Positions 11,301 to 22,190 of a DNA stretch of 64,000 bases are shown piece after piece. Source of the DNA: Vandiemenella viatica. Lineage: Eukaryota; Arthropoda; Insecta; Orthoptera; Morabidae. Numbering within the stretch: the first letter of the stretch is position 1; every line of letters starts with the position of its first letter. The stretch lies in assembly GCA_031002005.1 (NCBI GenBank), contig CM061919.1, positions 174,017,121 to 174,081,120 on the forward strand, read 5' to 3'. The notes below the pieces were generated by a model that ran no database searches, was not told the DNA's origin, and worked only from the letters and a program-made list of their open reading frames with translations. A program made the position numbers and the translations under genes.

Positions 11301-14300
11301 GTCGACAGAAAAATGTATTTCCACACATCATTGATGTGAAAAAGTTGATGAAAGAAAGCCAGTCATTCCAATTAACCTTTGGATTTATAATCATCATAGC
11401 AACAATTAGAATTCTATGGAACAATATAATAGGTATTTCAATACAAATGAATCACAAAAACTTAACCACTTTCGTATTAACAATTTGAATAGTAAAGGTG
11501 ATCTCAATTTGCAGTTCTGGTATTTATTTTTGTTTTGTAAAAATATAAGGATGATTGTATATAATATTGAAATTTTAAACTTTGTTTTAAAAAATTATAA
11601 AACCTAAATGAGACTGAAAAAGAGGGAAGTTTCAAAGCAGTGAAGGTTAGCTTTATCAATTCTGAAGAAACTGAAGGATTAAAAAGTTTAATCTGTAAAA
11701 CAATGTTACAAATCTCAGGAAATATATGTATTACGTTTTTTTTGCTACATTTCACATTTAATGTACCGGCAGAGCCCAATCTTAAATTTGCTGACAAAGC
11801 ATTTACTTTTTCTGGTCTTTACATTAGCTGAATCTTCAGGACAAACAAATTTAATAAAAGCAGTATTTATAAGTTGAACTATGAATTTTGTATGCTAATA
11901 TGATCCTACAAATCAAATTTTATATAGTTAGTATTTATTATCTTTATTTTTTTCTACCTTGTATCAAACTGCATTAAAAGTGCACGCTGAATTGTATTTG
12001 AAATGAACGTATTTTCAGATGATGTCTAAATATAACTATCAGTCTATACAATATATAAAATTTCGTAAAACTCACATAAAACAAAGAAAATCTGAAAGAA
12101 ACCATTCATGGTAGTCACTCTAAATGATGTAACAATGTTGAATGTAAGGAAAGAGTAAGAAGATGAGATAAAAAGACACAACCAGCTTGATAATATAAAA
12201 ATGGCACAGTATTTCATTCCATAAGTTTATTGGCACAAATATATTGAAATTTAAATGTTCTACATAATTTAAGAGGTCTGAAACATACATTTTGATTGAG
12301 GTAGTAAACATACAAAAATCAACCTTAATAAATTCTAACTCTATAAAAACTAAGAAAATGACATATATTGTGCTCAATATTACTATTAGTAAATTCAAAT
12401 CAAATTAACAAATAAATAAAAAAACCTGGTCTAAATGGCTCAAGGAAACACTTGTAATTTTAAAATTCAGAAAGATGAACAAGGGAATATAGACATTGAA
12501 ATATTTACTTTGTTAAAGAGATATTTACTAAAGTTCATTGAAGACAATTTACTGCATTTCATATGTTAATAAAATAATTAGTATAGCAAAAAGCCAAGAA
12601 GAGTGCTGATATACTTCTGAAACATTTTAGACAATGAATGTGCAATACACACTATCATAAATTAAGGTACTATTAAAAGAAAAATGTTTAGTCACTAACT
12701 GTTTACATGTAAGTGTTGATTCTTGAGACGAGAATGAATTTTTCTGCAAATATGAAAGGAGGTTAAAAGAAAAACTATGTTGTGACTAAAATAATGAAAA
12801 CATATATATTAGTAAAGAAACAGAATTGTATTAAAAAACATGTGGAAAGACTGTGATGGTATTATTTCTGAGCTTAAACATGAAATAAATTTTATTATTT
12901 GTATTGTTTCATCCTTAGTGTTGCTTTTGAAAGTTTATGATGATATGATAAGATATACCTTTATGTTTCTAATTTTTTTTAAAACTTCTCTGTTTGACAT
13001 TTATTTAGTCCAGTGAAATGTGTAGAATAAACTTAAAAAATCACACCAAATGTTAGATTGTAGTAATTAGTAGTCAAGGAAACAAAGCTTCAATAAAGAC
13101 ATTATTTGTCAGTTGCAGCAGATGGAACTTTTTGTATACTAGGCCCATAGCATGATAATGTTGTCTTGAGGTGTATGACTAAAAAAAATTTAAAATAGAA
13201 TAAGAGAAATAAAGTTTGTGTGTTTTTAGTATATCTCCTACCCCATTCCTGGAATAATAGGACAGCATCTTTCTCTATCTGGATAGAAAATACTGTAATA
13301 TTTTTATTGTAGTTTTACCAGAAATTCAATTAAACCTATTGCAGAAATAATAACTAAGCAGATTTGAAGAAATGAGTAGTTTATAGACAGTAAAATACAG
13401 AAGCGTGACTTAAAAAATTACAATGAAACAGAATGCACAGCAATAATTTTTTTTTAGAAATGACATGATTATATTTTGATTTAAGTAAACATGCTTTTGT
13501 GGAGATGGGATCTAACTAGAATTAATATTAGTTTTAAAAAAATAATCTGCCAATAGAGCCTCTCATATCAATATCTCTATTATGCACATGGGGAGGTAAA
13601 ATGCTAAAGGCTCAAACCTAGGCTGACATAGTAGTTGTCCTTATTAGCATTGGTAAGCAGCTTTCTGTAATCAATTAGTCAAATGCTGGGATGGTCGACA
13701 AGTTCCAGTCATCAAAACAAACTTATTAGAAAATACTCTTACTTCAAAGAAAGATGGCAACATTTACATCTGCCCTGCATGTTAGTATACCAGGCCTAGT
13801 CAGTTAGATAAGATATTGTGAATGGCGACCACATTTTAATAATAGTCTTTAAAAAATGATACAGACAGAACTCAATTTACCAAGTGGGTGACATGTTTTG
13901 ACCTATAACAAATTAAAAAAAAAAAAAAAATGCAATGGAAGAAAATTTGTAATATTTACTAAGAGATTTTAAATGGCAAGAAAGTAAGTAGGATAATTCA
14001 AACCTATAGAAGGGAATATCAGCTTTCTCCAAAACATCAGCTGATTTGGAAGGAGAGAAAGATATAGTGAACAACATAGTATATGAAGATAGAGATGCTA
14101 TCACTGGTACAATGAAGTGGAACAAAATACACCAAGTAAAAGGTGTTTGAAATTTTTGTATTTAATATACTTTTTGTCATCATTTTAAACTTTCTATCAC
14201 ACTTATTAATCCTTTTTTTGTTTCAGTCAAAGGATTGTTTAATTTTGTCTACTCAGGCATGCAACTGAGCAATAATTTCAATATCTATTTGATCTGTTAT

Positions 14301-14664
14301 ATAACAGTGAAATACCTCACAGATATTTTTGACAATAGTGAAAATGAAAATGCAATGAAAATAATAAATGTTTTAAATCTTTCCACTTTACATGTTTTCA
14401 AGATATTTAAACGTTTTCATTTCAGCAGTGGCTCAATATTCTAAAGTTATCATCTTAACACAGAATTATTAATGAACTGAAATTTAGGATATTAGTTCTG
14501 CTATACTCACTTCAATAAAATGTGTATAAGCATTGTGCATAAAGAATCCAACCAGATTTTTTCCCCATTAAAATCCCACAAATAGGTGGAAAGTAACAAC
14601 TTATATCAATAAAGGAAGAATCATAAATCATTTGGCAAAAGTTTCAGTGAGTTGGAGTCAATAT
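8346..14664. other. Long AT-rich tract with no recognisable gene or repeat
   Basis: More than 6 kb contains only scattered short frames without domain signatures. A duplicated AATAATCCAGTATTTG (near 10446 and 10494) and mononucleotide runs are the only structures I noted. It could be intergenic DNA, an intron, or a long 3' untranslated region. The sequence does not say which. Confidence 0.5.
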
Positions 14665-14668
14665 GGGA

Positions 14669-14686
14669 GGGGGGGGGGGGGGGGGG
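14669..14686. repeat. Poly-G tract (18 G)
   Basis: An uninterrupted run of 18 G in AT-rich surroundings. Long G runs recur in the window (for example 31628-31646). Their exact length is often unreliable in assemblies. Confidence 0.85.
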
Positions 14687-14772
14687 AGGAAGGGAATTCA
14701 AAGAAAAACCTTCAGGTCCTCAGTTTCCAACAACTGAATGCCAATTAAAAACAAAGTTATTGAGGAAATATA

Positions 14773-16199
14773 CACAGACGGAAAAAAAAATCCCAACACC
14801 AAGAAAGACTTGTGTTAGATAAACGAAATTTCGTAGGCGTGTTTATACATCTGAAAGATGACATCGATTCAAATTTCGCGCTTCGCGCATAAGTGTGGCG
14901 CTAGTAGCGCTACTCAGAGCTTGCAAATCAGGTTTGCTTTAAATACGCGCTGTAAAGTTTGTGAACGTTATTTACCACTGAGATTTGACATAGTGAGTTG
15001 ATGTTAGCCAAGAATGCCTTTAAGAAGACGAAGAAGCCATTATCAACAGCTCACCGAGTTTGAACGAGGTCGTGTAATAGGGCTACGAGAAGGTGGATTT
15101 TCTTTTCGCGATATTGCAGAAAGACTTGGCCGGAATGTATCCACTGTGCATGATTGTTGGGTGCAGTGGTCAAGGGATGGTACTGCCTCAAGAAGACCGG
15201 GTTCCGGGAGGCCACGTGGCACTACTGAGAGGGAAGACCGCCGTATTCGGCGTACAGCTGTGGCGCATCGTACTGCGTCTGCGGCAGAAATTCGAGCTGC
15301 AGTTGGTACCACAGTGACACAACGAACTGTTAGAAATCGGTTACTTCAAGGACAGCTCCGAGCCAGGCGCCCTGTAGCGTGCATTCCACTGACTACAAGC
15401 CATCGCCGTTTGCGACTCCAGTGGTGTCAAGCCAGAGCTCATTGGAGGACGGAGTGGAGATCTGTTGTGTTTTCTGATGAAAGCAGGTTCTGCCTTGGTG
15501 CCAGTGATGGCCGAGTGTTGGTCAGAAGGAGGCCAGGGGAACGCCTGCAACCAAACTGTCTGCGGACTAGACACACTGGACCTACACCTGGAGTCATGGT
15601 CTGGGGAGCAATTTCCTATGACAGCAGGAGCACTCATGTGGTTATACCAAACACACTGACTGCAAATTTGTACGTCAGTCTGGTAATTCAACCTGTAGTG
15701 CTGCCATTCATGAACAGCATTCAAGGGGAGTTTTTCAACAGGATAACGCTCGCCCTCATACCGCTGTTGTCTCGCAACGTGCTCTACAGAGTGTCGACAT
15801 GTTACCTTGGCCTGCGAGATCACCAGATCTGTCTCCAATTGAACACGTATGGGATATCATTGGACGACAACTCCAGCATCATCCACAGCCAGCACTGACC
15901 GTCCCAGTATTGACAGCACAAGTACAACAAGCATGGAACTCCATACCACAAAGTGACATTCGAAACCTGTATGACACAATGCATTCACGTTTGCAGGCTT
16001 GCATTCAAAATTCTGGAGGTTACACCGGCTATTAATTTAACAGTATTTCACATTTGAAATGCATTTTCTTGAGCTTAAATTAACCTGTGATCTTGAAAAT
16101 TTAATCAATTAAACATGTTAACTTGACAAATGCATTGTCCAAATTTCATTACTCTACAATAATTTTTTCTTGGTGTTGGGATTTTTTTTTCCGTCTGTG
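14773..16199 (+). mobile_element. Tc1-like DNA transposon, 1427 bp, perfect 34-bp terminal inverted repeats
   Basis: The ends CACAGACGG... and ...CCGTCTGTG are identical in inverse over 34 bases (14773-14806 and 16166-16199). They remain similar for roughly 60 bases in all. A TA dinucleotide flanks each end (14771-14772 and 16200-16201), which is the Tc1/mariner target duplication. The length is normal for a complete Tc1-type element, with a single transposase gene between the repeats. The ends are undecayed, so the insertion looks young. The transposase is broken by one frameshift, so this copy is probably mobilisable only in trans. Confidence 0.95.
15014..16035 (+). pseudogene. Tc1-like transposase with a one-base frameshift
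   Basis: The product would cut and rejoin DNA at the element's inverted repeats. The start ATG at 15014 gives an N-terminal paired-type helix-turn-helix (about residues 10-52) and then a GRPR AT-hook-like motif (65-68). The DDE catalytic domain follows, with the first Asp in VVFSDESRF (residue 155). Near 15731-15735 the frame shifts: one base appears to be missing in a T run. After it, the other frame continues with QQDNARPH (second Asp), then SPDLSPIEHVWD (catalytic Glu), and stops at 16033-16035. Unbroken, the protein would be about 340 residues, the usual Tc1 length. By my count 32 residues separate the second Asp from the Glu, not the canonical 34. Apart from the shift the coding sequence looks well kept. 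Confidence 0.92.
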
Positions 16200-16201
16200 T
16201 A

Positions 16202-19200
16202 GAATATAACTGATAATAATCTCTTGTTATAATTAAAATTTCTGTATCAATGTCTCAGAAAATGCTACACACAACGAATGCTAGAAGTTTGATACATTAA
16301 CGAAGGTTCTGACCTAATATTTAGATAAACATATAGTTTAAGTAGAATTGCTCAATAAATATAATAGAAAAAAAATCAGCTTGCACAGAAAAATGGTAAA
16401 GCAATGTAGTGAGAAGTGAAGAATTAAATTTTCATTAATATAAAAATAACAAAGTCAGAGTAACGTACTGGCATCTACCTGGACACGATTATTTCCTGCC
16501 TCCTTTCACATCAAATTAAGTAGCACACAATAACTGAAAGCAGTGGAAAAACTAACACAACCTCTTTTTCCTAGAATCTGAAGTTGTCAATTGAGTATTA
16601 AATGTACCCACGGCACAAAACAACATTCTATTTCATAAATCTCAAATATCACATTATTTTATTTTCAAGCATTTACGAAATAAATGTAAATATCAGTATA
16701 AGTCAATGAACATTCTGTGTGTGTGTTTTTTTTTTTTTTAAATGGAATATTATTGCTTTCTCTACTGTTACATGTTCATGACATAAGTAAAAAAAAAAAA
16801 AAATAATAAAAACGAATATGTAACATTGAAGATGTGAGTCTATAGGTTCATGAGCAGACACTGATCATTGATACCTAAGAAATAAGTCTAATAAAATTGT
16901 AGAACACTGTAAAATAATGAGTGCATTTACACACTTCACAGTAACTTCTAATTAAAATTAAATAGAGGCATATCTAGCACACACACTTCTTTTTACGTAT
17001 AATTCAACTACAATCAAAGTACCAAGGGTACCATAGGTTGCAGTAACTTTTAAAGCTGAAGTGGAGAAGACATTAATTATTTCATAGAACACTTACAGAA
17101 GTTTTGAATTCATGGAACATTGCAGTATAAACATTAAATATACAATATTTTTATAGTGAAATGACAAACTTCCATTATGAGCACAAACATTTATATTGAA
17201 TAAAATCACAACTTTTTGTATTACAACTATTGTGACATTTAGTCCAGCGACATTTATTTTTGACAGAATATAAAAACAATTAATAGTTTCAGGACATCTA
17301 TCCAACATTAAAAAAAAAAACAGTTGGAGTGGCCAAGCTGGAATAAACATCAAAGATTCATAGGAGCTACAAATATTTAAGTCACTTCACACATACAGAT
17401 GAAATTAAAACATCTCTCAGTCAGGAATTGCTTTACTGGTTTATTATACCCATTCTGAACTATAGTTTCATTTATTTATATATGACGGCATCATTCTTAA
17501 CAACAATTTTTTATGATAGAAAATAAGAGATGAATAAATAAAGTTTGTTTCTATAGGCTACTGGAGCCAATAACATGAAAAAGTAAATGAGAAACAAGGG
17601 AAATTGTACACAGGTATCTGTGGCAAAGTCTAGTGAATCACGGAATACCGGTAATAATAATAATCACCTATAAAAGTCTACACAATATTGTTTATATTCC
17701 CCAAGATTTAGTACCTTGTAACATAAAAGCTAGCAAACAGTTGTATCAAGACCAATTATCAAAAGCAAAAAATGATTTAGCTCTATGTCAAATACCCATC
17801 ATGAATTGATATTTACATTTTTATACTGTTATAACAACATTTAATTAGACAGTAAATTTGTTTGTTGCCAAATACAATACAGAAATAGTGAAGGTACACT
17901 AAAAACATGAACACAGAACAATGAAGAAAATTTTGGGTTCAAACATGTATAGCATATGGCGGCAGCTTCAGAGAAACTCTCGCAGCAACTGGTTTTCAAG
18001 TAACATATAAATATAACTTCTACTAAACAAATATTGTGCATCTTAGCAATGTACCATGCAATCGCAGCAGAAATTCTTGGCAAGGTAGTTCTCTGATGAA
18101 ACCAATAGAATGATGGCTGAAACATTAGGTTTCAACAAATTGACATAGTTCAAATCGGAAAACCAAGATAACAATGTACCTTGAAGATTGGAAAAATTCT
18201 CATAGCACATACAATATTATTTTCCAGTCACAATAAATTTATAAAATATACCACAGTATATGATCATCTAGTAAGAATGGGTATAATTTCTGAAATGTCT
18301 ACTATGCATTAGACTGAGTTGTTACCAGCAAGGTTTCCTCCCTAGAAATTTTTCTGCAGCTAAAATTTAACTGCTTAAACAGTCTGCAATAACTTCTATT
18401 AATTACATGAAATGACTGGAACATGTAGTAAAAATGTATTTTGCATTTTTCTGAAGTAGTCTCGTACATACATGCACAGAAATAATTTCTTATTTTTATA
18501 CATATTTACAACTGAACATTGTCAAACCACATGAAGAACACACAGAACACGTCACTCTTCATTCTAACAATTGCACATATGACATATGACCTATTTATCA
18601 CAGTAAATAAGATTAGGAAAATGATTATGAAATATTCATATAATCACAATTTGCACTAATGGATACCAGATATTTTAATTTTAAATATGAATAAACTATA
18701 AAACAGTTGATTATACTTTCTATCTTTTTTAGAATATAGCTAAGACATTAACAATAAAGCAACAGAATAATGTAATCAAAACAGAAATTCTGAGTATATA
18801 TACAGAAAAATATCACATTAAAAATTAATTATAAACAAACAACAAATTCTGAAAACTAAGTTCAATACATATTAAAAAAACTAGCACCCATTCATTATGA
18901 AACAGAAATACTTTTAAATAAATTTTCAAGAATAATATTTAGTATAAAATATAAATTTTCTGTCCATAAACTCACCATCACAAACACACCAAAACAATGT
19001 TAAAATGGCAGTTATCACAACTCCTTGAAACCCGGGTTACTGAAAACAAGTTTTTTCAATATTTGCCAACAAAAATAGTAGTTCACTCATCCAGAATAAC
19101 ACATTTTACCAGTGAAATGATAACTGATTCTTCTACTTTTATGCAGTGGTGAACATTATAAAAGATCCTAAAATAAAACTTCACTTTCCATAAAACATTT

Positions 19201-19394
19201 TCTACAAAATTGCACTGGAATAATAACAAAAATATTACAGCTATATGGATGGAAGCTAAACTTTAATGAACCAGCAATGTAATCTTCATTCAATAACCAC
19301 AGATAAAAAAATTAACTACAAAATAACAATAGAATAAATCAGAATATATAAGCTGATTTAAATTAATTAATTAATTTGAATTAATATGAAAAAA
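16202..19394. other. AT-rich tract with no recognisable gene or repeat
   Basis: About 3.2 kb of sequence similar in composition to that before the Tc1 insertion. No domain-bearing frame, repeat end or RNA gene could be supported. Confidence 0.5.
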
Positions 19395-19405
19395 TGTAGG
19401 AAAGA

Positions 19406-19549
19406 TATTTTTTTAACTGCTTTACGTCTCTCAACAGTGAGGTCTTTAGAGACGGGAAAGGACGGGGGCAAGAAATGGGAAGCAATTCAGCCATGGCCTT
19501 TTTAAGGAAGCATCCCGGCATTTGCCTGGAGTGATTTGGGAAACCATGG
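19406..19549 (-). mobile_element. 5'-truncated tRNA-SINE with 11-bp target duplication
   Basis: This is the body and 3' tail of the same SINE as at 5659-5904, lacking the tRNA-like head and its promoter boxes. The repeat TGTAGGAAAGA flanks it exactly (19395-19405 and 19550-19560). Loss of the 5' end with intact duplications is the signature of incomplete reverse transcription. Confidence 0.88.
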
Positions 19550-19560
19550 TGTAGGAAAGA

Positions 19561-20227
19561 GAATGGAGATAACTGAAGGAGGAAGATGTTGTCATATAAC
19601 CTCTCTTATGTCAGTATACCTTTAAAAAGTTTAAAGGGTCCTTAAAACAATTAAAACCAACAGCAAATTGTTTTGGAAGCATTTTACAGTAGTTTGAGAG
19701 TCAGAAAACATGTTAGTAAGGAGAATCTGAGCTATTTTAAAAGTTTTCGAAAATACTATAAACAAAGTTCATATTTTTTAGAAGCCATGTAGCCACATTC
19801 ATTTTCAGAGGTGTAAAATGAGATGACAATTCAAATTTGGTCCAACACTTACGTTTTAGATAATTGTATTAAATAGGTATCGTGAACTTGGTTATCTCGC
19901 AAGCACATGGAAAATATTGCATAAGAAGCTGTTTTCACTTAATTTTCAAGGTACATAGTTCAAAATGTTCATCATAAAATAATAAGCAATATATAAAAAG
20001 TTAGAGTCAATAACTGACAGAAAAGTACGTTTTTTAGACAAAAAAAAAAAAAAAAAAGAGTGAGATTTCGCTGACTTTGCAATTGAGCAATTCTATGGAC
20101 ATATGGGTATGAGGGATTAGAAACCACATTCAAATTAAATAGAATTTTCACTGAACACACACTGTGATTTTCATAAAGATTCCGACAATATTCAAGCCGT
20201 AAAAGGGAAATTAAGGTTTAAACGTAA
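19561..20227. other. Spacer, nothing recognised
   Basis: AT-rich sequence with A/T runs and no supported feature. Confidence 0.4.
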
Positions 20228-20237
20228 TGGCTGCCAC

Positions 20238-20459
20238 CGAGCGTGGTGGTGTAACGGATAGCGTTCTGGCCTCGCATTCGGGAGGACGGCGGTTCGAATC
20301 CCCGTCCGGGCATCCAGATTTGGGTTTTCCATGGTTTCCCCAAATCACTCCAGGTGAATGCCGGGATGCTTCCTTCAAAGGCCATGGCCGAATTCCTTCC
20401 CATTCCTTGCCCCCATCCTTTCCCGTCTCTAAAGACCACGTTGTTAAAAAGGGACGTTA
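20238..20459 (+). mobile_element. tRNA-derived SINE, full length
   Basis: The tRNA-like head holds an A box TGGTGTAACGG (20247-20257) and a B box GGTTCGAATCC (20291-20301). The body then matches the copies at 5659-5904 and 19406-19549 and ends with a GTCTCTAAAGACC tail domain. Flanking GGCTGCCAC and GGCTGCTAC (20229-20237 and 20460-20468) are a probable target duplication with one mismatch. It is not a tRNA gene: there is no acceptor-stem pairing and the sequence runs straight into the SINE body. Confidence 0.88.
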
Positions 20460-20468
20460 GGCTGCTAC

Positions 20469-21394
20469 AAAGCATCATTTCAGAAACAAAGGATTAGCTT
20501 TAAGGGAAATAGATAACAAGGAAATAATATTACCAACAGATAAAGAATCAAATTTAGCAGAGTTTGAGATATATTACAGATCGGTAGCACTCATATATTT
20601 GGAGAAAATCGACATCAAAGTTTTTAGCCGACTTTACACTTATAGTCAGAGTAAATTTTCACTATTAAATACATTTCAGATCTAGACATGTTACAAGTCA
20701 AACGTTGAGGAAATTTTTATAGAATATTTTGATAATAGAATCATTTCACAGACTGAAGAATTATAGGAATGATGACAGATTAAGCTTTTACAACTTTAGT
20801 CGAATTCCACAACACCTAGGAGAAAAACTATCATAATTAAAATTGACATTTAAAATATGCTTCACAACATATCAAAATTTCAGAATGATAGGAATAAAAA
20901 TAAGGTTTCCCTTTGTCAAATCATGCGTATGCTGTCAGCTGGGCACAATATGGATATAGCTAGCCTCAAGGGGCAGCAGTAATCTGGTAGAAACTGAACT
21001 GAGAGGACAGTGCATTGGCCGTCATGGAGCTGTAGGAAAACTTTAGTAGTGACACAATAGCGGTGCAAGCTCACTTTTCTTTTGAGATGAATTTTTAACT
21101 TTCATTGAGGGTTTAGGAGGAAGTTGCTTACTGGGTAAAGATGGTTTAACCTGTAATCATTTATTTTGGATAGAAGTCTGATGTTTTTCTATTAGGCCTG
21201 CGCTGGTACCAAATTTATATATGAACCTTTGCAAAATATATAATTTTGAATTTATCAGGAAGTCTAGAGTTTTTGAGAACATACCTTTTTAACCCTTGAG
21301 GTAATTACAAGGGATTGGCAACCATTAAACAGAAACTGTTAAGGTACCAGACACTATCAAGTAAAGACAAGTTGCTGTATGCTATAACCCCGAC
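20469..21394. other. Spacer, nothing recognised
   Basis: No motif or repeat end supported in this AT-rich stretch. Confidence 0.4.
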
Positions 21395-21665
21395 CAAGCA
21401 ATTGTTACAATGTGTAGATCTGAGATGGAGATTTTCTGCAAAAGAGTGAGGAAGTACTCTATAAGATCTAATATACCAGTATTGACATATGGATTGGAAA
21501 CAGGGTTGATGAAGGAGAGGGACAACAGAAGAGTACAAGCAATGGAAATGATGTTTCAAAGGAGTAGAGTAGGAGTAACAAGAATGGACAGAATAAGGAA
21601 TGAGAAAATTATGGGAATGGTCAAGGAGAAACTGTTACAACAAATAGAGAAATCAAGGTTACATT

Positions 21666-21862
21666 CAGTGGCCGATCCAGGATTTTGGTTGGGGGGGGGG
21701 GGGGCTTGAGTTGGGTATGCTTTATAGTCATGCTGCCCTTAAAAGATCAGTAGAGCTAAAAAAAAAGTCTCCAAATCTAAAAAATTCCAATGTGGGGGGT
21801 GGACCTTAAATACTTTTTGGGGGGGGCTGAGCCTCCTAACCCTCCCCCTGGATCCACCACTG
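21666..21862. mobile_element. hAT-like MITE (197 bp) with 8-bp target duplication
   Basis: The left end CAGTGGCCGATCCAGG and the inverse of the right end (CAGTGGTGGATCCAGG) match. GTTACATT lies outside each end exactly (21658-21665 and 21863-21870). Both ends lead into poly-G. It interrupts the LINE remnant and is therefore younger than it. Confidence 0.9.
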
Positions 21863-21941
21863 GTTACATTGTTATGGTCATAAAGAGAATGGGAGAAGAG
21901 AAGATAACAAAGAAGATACTGAACAAGAGCTGAAAAGAAAG

Positions 21942-21992
21942 TTGTTTGTTTTTGTTGTTTTAGGGCGCGTCGACAGCGAGGTCATTAGCGCC
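21942..21992 (-). mobile_element. Short SINE/LINE 3'-tail insertion
   Basis: On the minus strand this reads GGGCGCTAATGACCTCGCTG followed by a TCGACGCGCCC block and a CAA-rich tail. Nearly the same block occurs at 58529-58585. The repeated hexamer AGAAAG at the borders may be a target duplication. It is only the extreme 3' end of a retroposon. Confidence 0.6.
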
Positions 21993-22190
21993 CAGAAAGG
22001 AAAGATATCCAGGGGAACAGATAGGTGAAAGAAAGATGTTGAAAAGTGTGTTGAGGAAAGAGGAGGAAACTGGGTAGAAGAAGAGATGTGGTGGATGGAT
22101 AAGAAGCATTTGAGATGATTTTGCTCCAAGCAGATGTGGCCAGTGGTTGGAAGCTGCACAAGATGATGATGATAAAAAAAGTTGGTAACA

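Larger units (their letters stand above)
21395..22190 (+). pseudogene. Decayed LINE reverse transcriptase tail, split by two later insertions
   Basis: The frame at 21410-21660 contains a degraded RSNIPVLTYGLETG segment and then a RVGVTRMDRIRNEKIMGMVKE segment. These match in kind the C-terminal blocks of the remnant at 7535-8345. The sequence resumes after a hAT-like MITE (21666-21862) and again after a small SINE-type tail (21942-21992). It ends with a stretch whose translation resembles the tail at 57030-57230, finishing in GATGATGATGATAAA. No catalytic part is present. The nesting shows this is the oldest layer here. Confidence 0.6.

Noticed and set aside
15043..15838. Antisense frames of 89 and 165 codons opposite the transposase
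   Set aside because: They are shadows of the Tc1-like coding frame and contain no domain of their own.
20247..20301. A tRNA gene, from the pol III A and B boxes
   Set aside because: There is no acceptor-stem pairing or cloverleaf, and the sequence continues into a SINE body with other copies in the window.
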